Shown here in pieces: positions 47,449 to 54,978 of a stretch of 62,048 nt of DNA (position 1 is its first letter; the number at the start of each line of letters is the position of its first letter). The notes beneath the pieces are model-generated. The model worked only from the letters and a program-made list of their open reading frames with translations, did no database searches and was not told the origin of the DNA. The position numbers were made by a program, and so were the translations under genes. This DNA is from Alphaproteobacteria bacterium (lineage in GTDB: Bacteria; Pseudomonadota; Alphaproteobacteria; Paracaedibacterales; CAITNM01), in contig CANKYV010000006.1 in NCBI GenBank assembly GCA_947487955.1, forward strand, positions 1 to 62,048. The letters run 5' to 3'.

Positions 47449-47472
47449 CTTTATAACAGCTTCTCTCTTTAC

Positions 47473-48324
47473 TTATGCTCTAAGCACTCCTCGCTTCTTG
47501 ACATAACTTTTTTTACCACCTTTTCCGGTATCTTTTTGAAGCTTACTTAAAAGATAAGATTCGTCTTCATCTTCTTCATCATTTTCTTCCTCTTCTTCAG
47601 AGTCTTTGCTTTCTTCATCATCAGTTGATTGATATATTTTTTCTAAATCACGAGTTTCTTTTTGTTTCAAAGGCTTTAATAAAAAACTTTTATCAGCCTC
47701 AGACTCTTCTGTTTTAGGAGAAAAAACCACATCTCTATCAACAGGATTTTTTTCTAATACCTCTGTTTCCAGTTCTGCAGTATTGAAATTTTCAGAACTG
47801 CCTTCTGAAAAAGGTGAACGCCAATCCTGTTCTGTTGGCTCTTTAATTTCTTCAAGAGAAGCACTTAATTCTTTAGCGGTAGCACTTGAATTATGTTGCT
47901 CTGGCATAGGCTCGCCTTTATCATTCTCAATAGCCAATGAAGTAGCAACACCAACACTAGACGAAATAGTTTCTAAATTAACTCTAGAAGAAACACTTTC
48001 TACGTCAGCACTTGTCTTCAAAAATTCAGGCATTGGCACAGAATCTTTTTCATATACTGAGAGTAAATTCACTGCAGCACCATGTTCATTTGATAGCGCT
48101 GTTGGCGTTGCTTCTAAAGATTTTTCCTTTATTTCAACTAAATGTGTTTTTTTAGAAGACTCAAATCTTTTGCACCGCCCATTGGAAGGCTGTGGAATCT
48201 CAGAACAGTACGTATGAGCATAAGGACATTTACATGCAGAACCACAAGGCTTCTCAGCATCATCCATCGCCCTAACATTCGTAACTAGCAGCGCAAATAA
48301 AATTAAAAAACTTTTATAAATCAC
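47473..48324 (-). CDS. Exported acidic low-complexity protein with Cys-rich N-terminus
   Basis: About 283 residues. No ATG is available; a GTG at 48324 gives a clean signal peptide (IYKSFLILFALLVTNVRA), and a TTG seven codons upstream is the alternative. Right after cleavage comes a Cys/His cluster (PCGSACKCPYAHTYC, then a fourth Cys-rich segment), reminiscent of a small zinc-binding motif. The rest is Ser/Glu-rich and disordered, with an acidic run around residues 240-262 and a basic tail. No family recognised. Convergent with the glycosyltransferase gene. Confidence 0.6.
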   Translation of the reverse strand: MIYKSFLILFALLVTNVRAMDDAEKPCGSACKCPYAHTYCSEIPQPSNGRCKRFESSKKTHLVEIKEKSLEATPTALSNEHGAAVNLLSVYEKDSVPMPEFLKTSADVESVSSRVNLETISSSVGVATSLAIENDKGEPMPEQHNSSATAKELSASLEEIKEPTEQDWRSPFSEGSSENFNTAELETEVLEKNPVDRDVVFSPKTEESEADKSFLLKPLKQKETRDLEKIYQSTDDEESKDSEEEEENDEEDEDESYLLSKLQKDTGKGGKKSYVKKRGVLRA

Positions 48325-48501
48325 GTTGTTTAAGATCAGATCCAATCTTACGTTTCTAGCATGAAATTCATAAAAAGAGAATTTTATTCAAAGAACATAA
48401 TCTTTAAAATCGACGAGCTCAATTCTCAGCATGTTAATTATCTATTAATATATTTCATTTACAATGCAAATATTGATTGATTTTACTTAAAGGATATTAT
48501 T

Positions 48502-48696
48502 ATGAAACTTTTAGTATTAGCTTTTCTATTGACTGGTTTCAGTGTTTGTACTTTACAAGCATACACTGAAAAAGAAGCACGTAAAAAATGTTCTGAAGTA
48601 GGTGGCAGTATAAAATCTGGCGATAAAGAAGGACAATGCTGGGGATATAAAAAAGGTCGATCATTGCACTATCAATCATATGATCTTCCCCGTTAA
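48502..48696 (+). CDS. Small secreted Cys-containing peptide (copy 1)
   Basis: A 64-residue precursor: signal peptide KLLVLAFLLTGFSVCTLQA, then a basic mature part of about 44 residues with two Cys, the motif GGSIKSG and a C-terminal YQSY. The leader AAAGGATATTATT before the ATG is shared with the next gene, and the first 19 residues are nearly identical to it. Tandem paralogue of the gene at 48750. Could be a secreted bioactive or structural peptide; function unknown. Confidence 0.75.
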   Translation: MKLLVLAFLLTGFSVCTLQAYTEKEARKKCSEVGGSIKSGDKEGQCWGYKKGRSLHYQSYDLPR

Positions 48697-48749
48697 CACT
48701 TAAATTTATTTAATACATTTTTATAAAAAACCATAAAAAGGATATTATT

Positions 48750-48959
48750 ATGAAATTTCTAACATTAGCACTTTTATTGGCTGGTTTCAGCGTTTGCACT
48801 TTACAAGCTGCTGAGCAACAAACTCAAGCAGCTGTTGAGCAAGATGATGCAGCAGCAAAAGACAAAAAACTTAGAAAATGCGTTAGCTCAAAAGGTAGTA
48901 TAAAAAACGGGAAATGCATGAGAAAAGGTCAAGAATTGCAAGCATATTCTTACAAATAA
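48750..48959 (+). CDS. Small secreted Cys-containing peptide (copy 2)
   Basis: A 69-residue precursor with signal peptide KFLTLALLLAGFSVCTLQA, an Ala/Gln/Asp-rich spacer, then KCVSSKGSIKNGKCMRKG with two Cys and a C-terminal QAYSYK. The same ribosome site (AAAGGATATTATT) and the SIK-G core mark it as a duplication of 48502-48696. A strong terminator follows 7 nt after the stop. Confidence 0.75.
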   Translation: MKFLTLALLLAGFSVCTLQAAEQQTQAAVEQDDAAAKDKKLRKCVSSKGSIKNGKCMRKGQELQAYSYK

Positions 48960-48966
48960 TATACAG

Positions 48967-48997
48967 AAGCCTCTCTATGAAGAGAGGCTTTCTTTCT
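48967..48997 (+). terminator. Rho-independent terminator
   Basis: AAGCCTCTCT (48967-48976), loop ATGA, AGAGAGGCTT (48981-48990), then a T-rich tail. A perfect 10-bp stem closing the small secreted peptide pair. Confidence 0.95.
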
Positions 48998-49001
48998 CCA
49001 A

Positions 49002-50387
49002 TTAATAATGGATTACACGTCCATACGCATCTAGCGTTGACTCATGCATCATTTCTGAAAGAGTTGGGTGTGGGAAAATAGTATGCATTAATTCTGCTTC
49101 TGTTGTTTCCAATGTTTTACCAATAGCAAAGCCATGTATTAACTCAGTAACTTCTGCACCAATCATGTGCGCACCTAATAGCTCACCTGTTTTAGCATCA
49201 AATATTGTCTTCACAAGACCTTCTGCGTCACCCAAAGCAATAGCTTTTCCATTACCACGATAAGGAAATCTACCAACTTTAAGCTGGTGGCCTTCCGCTT
49301 TAGCTTTTTCCTCAGTTAAACCAATGCTTGCAATTTGTGGATGACTATAGGTACAGCCAGGAATATTTGATTTTTTCATCGGATGCAGGCCTTTAACGCC
49401 GCATATGTACTCAACTGCCAATATACCTTCATGACTAGCTTTATGTGCAAGCCATGGAGCGCCAGCAACATCCCCAATAGCATATACGCCCTTTTCGGCC
49501 GTTTCACACCATTCATTCACTAATATTTGGCCTTTTTCTGTTTTTATTTTAGTTTTTTCTAAACCAAGATTTTCGGTATTGCCTGAAATTCCAATTGCCA
49601 CAATCACCGCATCTACTTTTAATTCTTCAATTTTTTTATCATCTTTTGAAATCACAGCACTTACATGGTCTTTAGCAGGAGTGATTTTGCTTACAGAACT
49701 TAAATGAAATTTGATTCCCTGTGTTTCAAATTGCTTTTGCGCCAAAGTAGAAATTTCCGCATCTTCATTAGGTAAGATTCGTGATTGCATCTCAACAACC
49801 GTAACATCAACGCCAAGAGTACGATAAAAACTTGCAAATTCTATCCCTATCGCACCTGAACCAATCACCAAAAGTGACTTTGGTGTAAATTCCGGAGTCA
49901 TTGCTTGCTTTGCTGTCCAAATCCGTGAGTGAGCATCAACACCAGGCAACATACGCGCTTTAGAACCGGTCGCTATAATGATATTTTTTGCTTCTATAGT
50001 TTCTTCTTTTTCGCCTTTTATTTTTAAAGTTTTAGCGTTTTCAAAACTGGCAGTTCCACTGAAAATAGTTACCTTATTTTTAGCCAATAGCCCCTTAATA
50101 CCTGTAGACAGTTGACCAGCAATTTTGCGTGACCGCTCAACCATTTTTGCAAGGTTAATCTTTACCTGGCCTACTTCAATGCCAAACTCATTCGCATGAT
50201 TAATAAGGTGCAGTACTTCAGCAGAACGCAATAGTGCTTTTGTTGGAATACATCCCCAATTTAAGCACACGCCACCAAGATGTTCTTTTTCAATAATAGC
50301 AACTTTTTTACCAAGTTGACTCGCCCTAATGGCCGCAACATACCCACCTGGGCCAGCCCCTATAATAACCACATCAAAACTTTGCAT
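49002..50387 (-). CDS. lpdA: Dihydrolipoyl dehydrogenase
   Basis: The 461-residue flavoprotein (E3) of pyruvate/2-oxoglutarate dehydrogenase. FAD motif IIGAGPGGYVAAIRASQLG; redox disulfide in GGVCLNWGCIPTKALL; NAD motif VIGSGAIGIEFASFY; second FAD motif YAIGDVAGAPWLAHKA; active-site His in HTIFPHPTLSEMMHE. Standard length, no neighbours of the complex adjacent. Confidence 0.97.
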   Translation of the reverse strand: MQSFDVVIIGAGPGGYVAAIRASQLGKKVAIIEKEHLGGVCLNWGCIPTKALLRSAEVLHLINHANEFGIEVGQVKINLAKMVERSRKIAGQLSTGIKGLLAKNKVTIFSGTASFENAKTLKIKGEKEETIEAKNIIIATGSKARMLPGVDAHSRIWTAKQAMTPEFTPKSLLVIGSGAIGIEFASFYRTLGVDVTVVEMQSRILPNEDAEISTLAQKQFETQGIKFHLSSVSKITPAKDHVSAVISKDDKKIEELKVDAVIVAIGISGNTENLGLEKTKIKTEKGQILVNEWCETAEKGVYAIGDVAGAPWLAHKASHEGILAVEYICGVKGLHPMKKSNIPGCTYSHPQIASIGLTEEKAKAEGHQLKVGRFPYRGNGKAIALGDAEGLVKTIFDAKTGELLGAHMIGAEVTELIHGFAIGKTLETTEAELMHTIFPHPTLSEMMHESTLDAYGRVIHY

Positions 50388-50498
50388 ATTTTTCCCTGTA
50401 ATTTCTACATTTCACTAAGATAACTTAAGTTAAGTAATGATGCTATTTTCTTTTTGTTATGGCATAATGTAGCTGGATACGGGAAAGTTTTTAACAAA

Positions 50499-50753
50499 AT
50501 GGCAGAAATTATCATTTATACAACAAATTATTGCCCATATTGTGTTAAAGCAAAACAATTACTACACAACAAAGGTGTTACCTTTGAAGAAATTGATCTC
50601 ACCAATGATGATGCTGGCCGTATAGAATTAGTTAAAAAATCTGGCGGTCGGAAAACAGTTCCCCAGATCTTCATCAATGATCAACATATAGGCGGATGTG
50701 ATGATTTGTATGCTCTAGAAGCCAAGAAAGAGCTTGATCCTTTATTAACATGA
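50499..50753 (+). CDS. grxC: Glutaredoxin 3 (dithiol)
   Basis: An 84-residue glutaredoxin with CPYC at residues about 11-14, the cis-proline stretch TVPQIFIN and the glutathione-binding GGCDDLYAL. Upstream in-frame TTG would add 15 residues with no family counterpart, so the ATG at 50499 is chosen. The stop overlaps the ftsA start (ATGA). Confidence 0.93.
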   Translation: MAEIIIYTTNYCPYCVKAKQLLHNKGVTFEEIDLTNDDAGRIELVKKSGGRKTVPQIFINDQHIGGCDDLYALEAKKELDPLLT

Positions 50754-52024
50754 GCCTGTTTAAAACAAAATCGCAGAGTATACCCTCAGAAACTTTTGCT
50801 GCTCTTGATATTGGCTCAAGCAAGGTCTGCTGTGCTATTGCAAAAATGAACCGCGATATCATTCCTGAAAAAGGAGTTACTGTTAAAATTTTGGGGGTAG
50901 CTTCTCATGCAGCAAAAGGCATTCGCGGCGCTTCTATTATTAACTTAGAAGAACTTGAAGACTCAATCTTAAATGGTATTCATTCAGCAGAACAACTTGC
51001 AAAGCAAACTATTCATAACGTATACGTTAATCTTCCAGCAGAAGCACTACAATCACATTTTATTACCACAAAAATCTCTCTTTATGGACAACCAGTAAAA
51101 GAATCACACCTTCAAAAAGCTTTAGATGTCAGCAGAGATCAAAGCATTGGCATTGCTAGGAAAATTATTCATATTTTTCCAATTTCATACGATATAGATG
51201 ACAGTACTAATATTCAAGATCCAAAAGGAATGCTAGGCGACACTCTCACAACAAGGCTACATGTAATAACATCTCCATCTAACCTTATTGCAAATCTAAG
51301 CACGTGCCTTGGAAGATGCCACTTAGACGTGAATGCTTTTGTAGCAGGCCCTTATGCTGCTGCACTTGCTTGCCTGACTGAAGATGAAAAAGAAATGGGT
51401 GTGACGTTACTTGATATTGGTAGTCACAGTATTTCCATAATGAGTTTTTATAATGGCAATCCTATCTATCTGGGGTGCTTACCTATGGGCGGAAACCATA
51501 TTACTCATGATATTGCACAAGGGTTAAACACAAATCTTAGCCAAGCTGAGCGCCTTAAAACTTTATACGGCAGCTTATTTGGCGCAATTGATGATCGAGA
51601 GACAATTTTAGTGACTCAACTTGGAGATGATAATACAACTTTTGCTAATCCTGTCTCTAAAAGCTTTTTAATGCATATCATTAAAGCAAGAGCCGAAGAA
51701 ATTATTGAAGCGATTGAGCGAATGCTTACTTCACAGCCTATTGATCCAATAGCACTGCAGCGATTTGTAATTACTGGAGGATCTAGCCAATTGCAAGGCT
51801 TTCGCGATGTTATGCAGTCTCACCTTAATAAAATTGTACGTGTGGCAACACCTCAAGGATTACAAGGAATTGGTGATGTTATTCATACTCCAGCATTTTC
51901 ATTATGTGCAGGGCTTTTACAATATGCACTGCGTGATCATCAAGGATTACAAATAAACAATGCCTTAGGAAAACAAAAAAGTATTGTAATGCGAGCTTGG
52001 AACTGGGTTCGTAACCATGTATAG
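50750..52024 (+). CDS. ftsA: Cell division protein FtsA
   Basis: A 424-residue actin-like protein that tethers FtsZ to the membrane. Phosphate-binding ALDIGSSKVCCAIAK at the N-terminus, 1C-domain region near residues 85-165, second phosphate block VTLLDIGSHSISI, FVITGGSSQL and a C-terminal amphipathic helix (SIVMRAWNWVRNHV) for membrane binding. FtsQ and FtsZ genes normally flank ftsA but do not here; instead it overlaps grxC. A small basic protein gene follows 5 nt later. Confidence 0.93.
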   Translation: MSLFKTKSQSIPSETFAALDIGSSKVCCAIAKMNRDIIPEKGVTVKILGVASHAAKGIRGASIINLEELEDSILNGIHSAEQLAKQTIHNVYVNLPAEALQSHFITTKISLYGQPVKESHLQKALDVSRDQSIGIARKIIHIFPISYDIDDSTNIQDPKGMLGDTLTTRLHVITSPSNLIANLSTCLGRCHLDVNAFVAGPYAAALACLTEDEKEMGVTLLDIGSHSISIMSFYNGNPIYLGCLPMGGNHITHDIAQGLNTNLSQAERLKTLYGSLFGAIDDRETILVTQLGDDNTTFANPVSKSFLMHIIKARAEEIIEAIERMLTSQPIDPIALQRFVITGGSSQLQGFRDVMQSHLNKIVRVATPQGLQGIGDVIHTPAFSLCAGLLQYALRDHQGLQINNALGKQKSIVMRAWNWVRNHV

Positions 52025-52029
52025 ATCAA

Positions 52030-52179
52030 ATGAACGATAAATCAAAAATTCAATTAGAAAAGCAAAAACGGCTTGAAAAAGCATTACGTGAAAATTTACG
52101 CAAACGCAAACTTCAGCAACGCGAAAGAGAAGATAAAAAGAGCCAAGACTCAGAACAAAAGAAGCCAGAAGAAGCGTAA
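52030..52179 (+). CDS. Small basic conserved-type protein (49 residues)
   Basis: The protein is highly charged and helical: LEKQKRLEKALRENLRKRKL followed by a Gln/Lys/Glu tail. The ALRENLRKRK core resembles short alphaproteobacterial proteins that are often annotated as hypothetical. It begins 5 nt after ftsA and reads in the same direction, so it is likely co-transcribed. Function unknown. Confidence 0.65.
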   Translation: MNDKSKIQLEKQKRLEKALRENLRKRKLQQREREDKKSQDSEQKKPEEA

Positions 52180-52181
52180 AT

Positions 52182-52883
52182 TTATTGACTCATCATTGAG
52201 GTAAATTTTGAAACAGCATGTTCAGTCGTTTGCGCATTTAATTTTTTGCGGATGTTAGCTAAATGAAAGGCTGCAGTAGATCCAGAAATATTTAAGTTGT
52301 GACTTACTACTTTAATAGTTAATCCTTGCGCTTTTTGAGTAAGAAGTTCAATTTCACGGTCTGTTAAACACTCCAACGCTTGACTATCTTTTATAGTCGC
52401 TATCTTATTTGCACAAACGTTTGCCACTAAAGAAAGGGTATATAAAACTTCTGGGTGTAAAAATGCCTGATTCAGAACTGTTGTAAAACCGTGAAAAGTA
52501 GCATGAGGAATCAAAGGAATGGTAATTCCAGATTTTATACCAAAATCAAATGATTCTTCCATTAAAGTTTGCTGTATTGGCAAAAGATTATCAAAACCGT
52601 CAACGCTCCATTCAAATGGAACCGCTACTTTCTTTAGTGTACTGAACACAGGGTCACACAAATAATATCGTTCTTTTGTATAACGTTTTTCCCATTCTTT
52701 TGAGTACGTGTTGTGCACACAAAAAGATTCCGTAATTTTCTTCTTGCCTGAAAACACAGCAAGTGCAAACTGTTCAACATTAAAGTCATTACAAATGTTC
52801 TGAAAAATTTCAAAAACACCCTCATCAGACTGTGTAATGCTATTTATTTGCTCAATCGCAGCATTTATTCGCTTATTCAGCAT
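52182..52883 (-). CDS. LuxR-family quorum-sensing regulator (full length)
   Basis: A 233-residue protein with an autoinducer-binding domain and a C-terminal LuxR HTH. Ligand-pocket landmarks of LuxR/TraR are present: W64, Y68, D77-P78, W92 and the FDFGIKSG glycines (about 112-119). The HTH begins at LTDREIELLTQKAQGLTIK (about 173-191) and continues VSHNLNISGSTAAFHLANIR. A good AAAGGA site precedes the ATG. It lies at the end of the luxI-containing cluster, without a lux box directly ahead. It probably activates the three boxes in this island. Confidence 0.9.
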   Translation of the reverse strand: MLNKRINAAIEQINSITQSDEGVFEIFQNICNDFNVEQFALAVFSGKKKITESFCVHNTYSKEWEKRYTKERYYLCDPVFSTLKKVAVPFEWSVDGFDNLLPIQQTLMEESFDFGIKSGITIPLIPHATFHGFTTVLNQAFLHPEVLYTLSLVANVCANKIATIKDSQALECLTDREIELLTQKAQGLTIKVVSHNLNISGSTAAFHLANIRKKLNAQTTEHAVSKFTSMMSQ

Positions 52884-52976
52884 TTTTAATCCTTTATCTT
52901 ACAACTAGTACTAATTTTAAAAAAACTACTATAAGAAAATATTGCTAAGCTTTTATCGCTCCATACAAAAAAAATG

Positions 52977-53525
52977 TCAATCAGGTCTTCTTGAAAAATT
53001 TCGTTTGTCTTGCAAGGATATAATTTTGTTTGAGCAAACATTACCCACCAGAGAAAGCGTATACAAAACATCATGGTGTAATGATGATTGATTGAGCACG
53101 GTCACAAAACCATGAAAAGTAGCATAAGGAATCAAAGGAATTGTAATGCCAGATTTTATACCAAAATCAAATGATTCTTCCATTAAGGTTTGTTGTGTTG
53201 GCAAGAGACCATCAAAACTTTTAGTATCCCATTCAAAAGGAACAGCAACTTTCCGCAATGAACTAAAAACAGGATCGCATAAATGATATTGTTTCTCTTT
53301 ATAATGCTGTATCCACTCTTTTGAGTAAGTATTGTATATAGAAAATGATTCTGTGATATCTTTTCTACCTGAAAAGATTGCTAATGCAAATTTTTCAAAA
53401 TTTAAATCTAGGCAAATACCTTTAAACACAGCAAACACATCTTCTTCAAAATATTTCACAGCATCTATTCTCTCTAATGCGCTTTTTATTTTCTTATCAG
53501 CTAGCAGTTTTGTACCAGAGATCAT
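52977..53525 (-). CDS. LuxR-like autoinducer-binding protein lacking the HTH
   Basis: About 182 residues, closely similar over its length to the ligand-binding part of the adjacent LuxR: YSKEWIQHYKEKQYHLCDPVF, VPFEW, LMEESFDFGIKSGITIPLIP (motifs shown in part). It ends just where the other protein enters its HTH (KRNFSRRPD, stop). ATG at 53525 is preferred: GAGGTGAGTGAA precedes it; a GTG at 53534 is the alternative. A lux box lies 68 nt upstream. By analogy to TrlR/TraS-like truncated TraR it may form inactive heterodimers, but this is inference. No HTH remnant in another frame was evident. Confidence 0.85.
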   Translation of the reverse strand: MISGTKLLADKKIKSALERIDAVKYFEEDVFAVFKGICLDLNFEKFALAIFSGRKDITESFSIYNTYSKEWIQHYKEKQYHLCDPVFSSLRKVAVPFEWDTKSFDGLLPTQQTLMEESFDFGIKSGITIPLIPYATFHGFVTVLNQSSLHHDVLYTLSLVGNVCSNKIISLQDKRNFSRRPD

Positions 53526-53592
53526 TTCACTCACCTCTCACATAAGTACATTATGATTATCGGTAATCTAAAACGATTTTTAGGTTTTCTAA

Positions 53593-53612
53593 ACCTGTTA
53601 GATTATACAGGT
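53593..53612 (-). promoter_or_regulatory. lux box 1, upstream of the HTH-less luxR
   Basis: On the minus strand the 20-bp dyad reads ACCTGTATAATCTAACAGGT, with perfect 6-bp arms, extremely close to the canonical V. fischeri lux box (ACCTGT-N8-ACAGGT). Roughly 20 nt further on a TTTAGA/TTAGAT sequence sits where a -10 would be if the box overlaps the -35, as in LuxR-activated promoters. Confidence 0.88.
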
Positions 53613-53666
53613 AAAATGTTTTTAATTTGATGCTAACAAGAGTTGCACCAGTTTTTTCTAACATCA

Positions 53667-53798
53667 TATAGCCAGACTCATATAAATTGAGCACATAAAT
53701 TTAGATTGCTCGCAAAGACGTTAAATACTTAATTTTTGTCTTCGCGAGGAGCATAAGCGACGTGGCGATCTTATAATTAAATTGTAGTTCTGGCTATA
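53667..53798. repeat. Palindromic, MITE-like element
   Basis: TATAGCCAGA (53667-53676) and TCTGGCTATA (53789-53798) form 10-bp terminal inverted repeats around a 132-bp element. Inside are AGATTGCTCGCAAAGACG (53703-53720) and an inverted partner from 53738 to 53771, containing GCGAGGAGCATAAGCGACGT. Similar GC-rich palindromes are scattered in Rickettsiales and related genomes. No coding capacity. Confidence 0.65.
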
Positions 53799-53880
53799 CT
53801 CTAGGCTTCTAAATCATCATCTTGAGCCCTTAAGAAGGCGTGAAAATCCAGTAAGTAATTTCAATGTTGAAATAATAAAA

Positions 53881-53920
53881 CTGGACCCTCACGAGAGCTA
53901 TGCTCCCTCAGGGTGACGAG
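53881..53920. repeat. Palindromic repeat with GGACCCT/AGGGT arms
   Basis: GGACCCTCACGAGAGCTATG followed by CTCCCTCAGGGTGACGAG forms an imperfect dyad of the dispersed type found in obligate intracellular alphaproteobacteria. It sits between box 1 and the small coiled-protein gene. Confidence 0.55.
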
Positions 53921-53970
53921 TTTCTAAGCAACTTTATTCCGGACAGCAGTGCAGACACGCCAGTGACAAA

Positions 53971-53994
53971 CTCTGCCGAGGATTTTAGGCAGAG
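53971..53994. repeat. Short hairpin CTCTGCC/GGCAGAG
   Basis: A 7-bp perfect stem around GAGGATTTTA. It lies 88 nt beyond the small gene's stop in transcription order and may be part of a third dispersed palindrome; no T-run. Confidence 0.4.
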
Positions 53995-54081
53995 CACGTA
54001 AATCTATTCAAAAATATTTATTGGAAAGGGATCAAGAAACAAATGCAAACTCATTCCCCGTATTTTTTTTATAAGCAAGTC

Positions 54082-54267
54082 TTACTGAAGCTCTTCCTTA
54101 AAAAGCTCATCCATCATTTTACTTTGAGCATCTAAAATTCTTATTTCTTTCAAAACTATTTCTGTTTTTTGAAGTTCGTTTATATTCATTTTCTTCATCC
54201 CCTTACTCTGCTGACTATCTTCAGTTTTTTGCTGACTATTTTCGATATTTTGCACTGCATCCACCAT
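54082..54267 (-). CDS. Small coiled protein in the lux cluster
   Basis: A 61-residue protein, Gln/Ser/Lys-rich at the N-terminus and helical at the C-terminus (ELQKTEIVLKEIRILDAQSK). A strong AAGGAG site precedes the ATG-GTG start (AAAAGGAGAAAAAAGTCC). It follows the lux-box-controlled membrane gene on the same strand by 93 nt, so it may belong to the same regulon. Function unknown. Confidence 0.6.
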   Translation of the reverse strand: MVDAVQNIENSQQKTEDSQQSKGMKKMNINELQKTEIVLKEIRILDAQSKMMDELFKEELQ

Positions 54268-54360
54268 GGACTTTTTTCTCCTTTTGATTCCAATAACCTA
54301 TTGATATCAAGTATTTTTATAATTTTTATCCAATAAAAAATTGTTATTTATACTTATACT

Positions 54361-54885
54361 CTAATTCGAATAAGATAGGAAATAATTTTTTTGTCTTACA
54401 AATTGCAAAAATTCTACCCCCAGTTTAGTTAAACAAATTTTTCCAGCTTGTACTTGAATAAAATTTGAATTTTTTAAAAAATTAAGCCATGTAAAAAATG
54501 CTGGCATATTTTTATGAGCAGTTGAAACATTTTTTGCAAATATCTGGTAGATATCTTTCTCAGAAAAAGCAACTCCGTAATGAAATTCAAGGTATTCTAA
54601 TAATTTAATATGACTTCTAGAAACACGCTTATACGTATTTTCATAATAAGCCACTTTCTGCAATACGCATTCTTTATCTCCAGTCTTGCCATTTAGAGAA
54701 ACAGCCTTTAAATGCGGACTGACTAAATTTATCTTGTTAGCGTTGGCTTTTTTTTCATTGAACTGCACCTGCATTTTGCATACCAGAGGCCAAGCAATCT
54801 GCGTTATACAATAGAAGCAAGCTATAACAACACATCCACCTGCAATAAAACGTAGCAAGAAAATTTTCAAGGTTTTTGCCATCAT
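54361..54885 (-). CDS. Membrane protein with winged-helix-like C-terminus, lux-box controlled
   Basis: A 174-residue protein: one N-terminal transmembrane segment (FIAGGCVVIACFYCITQIAW, residues about 13-32), a Lys/Asn-rich linker, and a C-terminal domain (about 85-165) whose helices plus strand pair (NFIQVQAGKICLTKLGVEFL) look like a winged helix. Two ATGs are adjacent; GGAGATGA makes the second (54882) equally good. Lux box 2 lies 58 nt upstream. No family recognised; perhaps a membrane-tethered regulator or effector of quorum sensing. Confidence 0.6.
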   Translation of the reverse strand: MMAKTLKIFLLRFIAGGCVVIACFYCITQIAWPLVCKMQVQFNEKKANANKINLVSPHLKAVSLNGKTGDKECVLQKVAYYENTYKRVSRSHIKLLEYLEFHYGVAFSEKDIYQIFAKNVSTAHKNMPAFFTWLNFLKNSNFIQVQAGKICLTKLGVEFLQFVRQKNYFLSYSN

Positions 54886-54943
54886 TCATCTCCGTTTCTA
54901 AAGTTCCGTGATGAGTTTTAGCTTGAATTGACTAATATTTAAA

Positions 54944-54963
54944 CCTGTTACTTTATACAGTTA
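54944..54963 (-). promoter_or_regulatory. lux box 2, upstream of the membrane-protein gene
   Basis: On the minus strand: AACTGTATAAAGTAACAGGT. It matches boxes 1 and 3 at 15 or more of 20 positions, sits in the gap between luxI and the next gene, and has CTAAAA about 20 nt downstream as a weak -10 candidate. Confidence 0.85.
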
Positions 54964-54978
54964 TTTCTAGAATTATAG

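Larger units (their letters stand above)
53535..54081. other. Repeat-rich region between lux genes
   Basis: No gene was found here. It holds lux box 1 (53593-53612) and a cluster of palindromic elements (53667-53798, 53881-53920, 53971-53994) listed separately. Composition differs from flanking genes: more GC in the palindromes. Confidence 0.7.
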
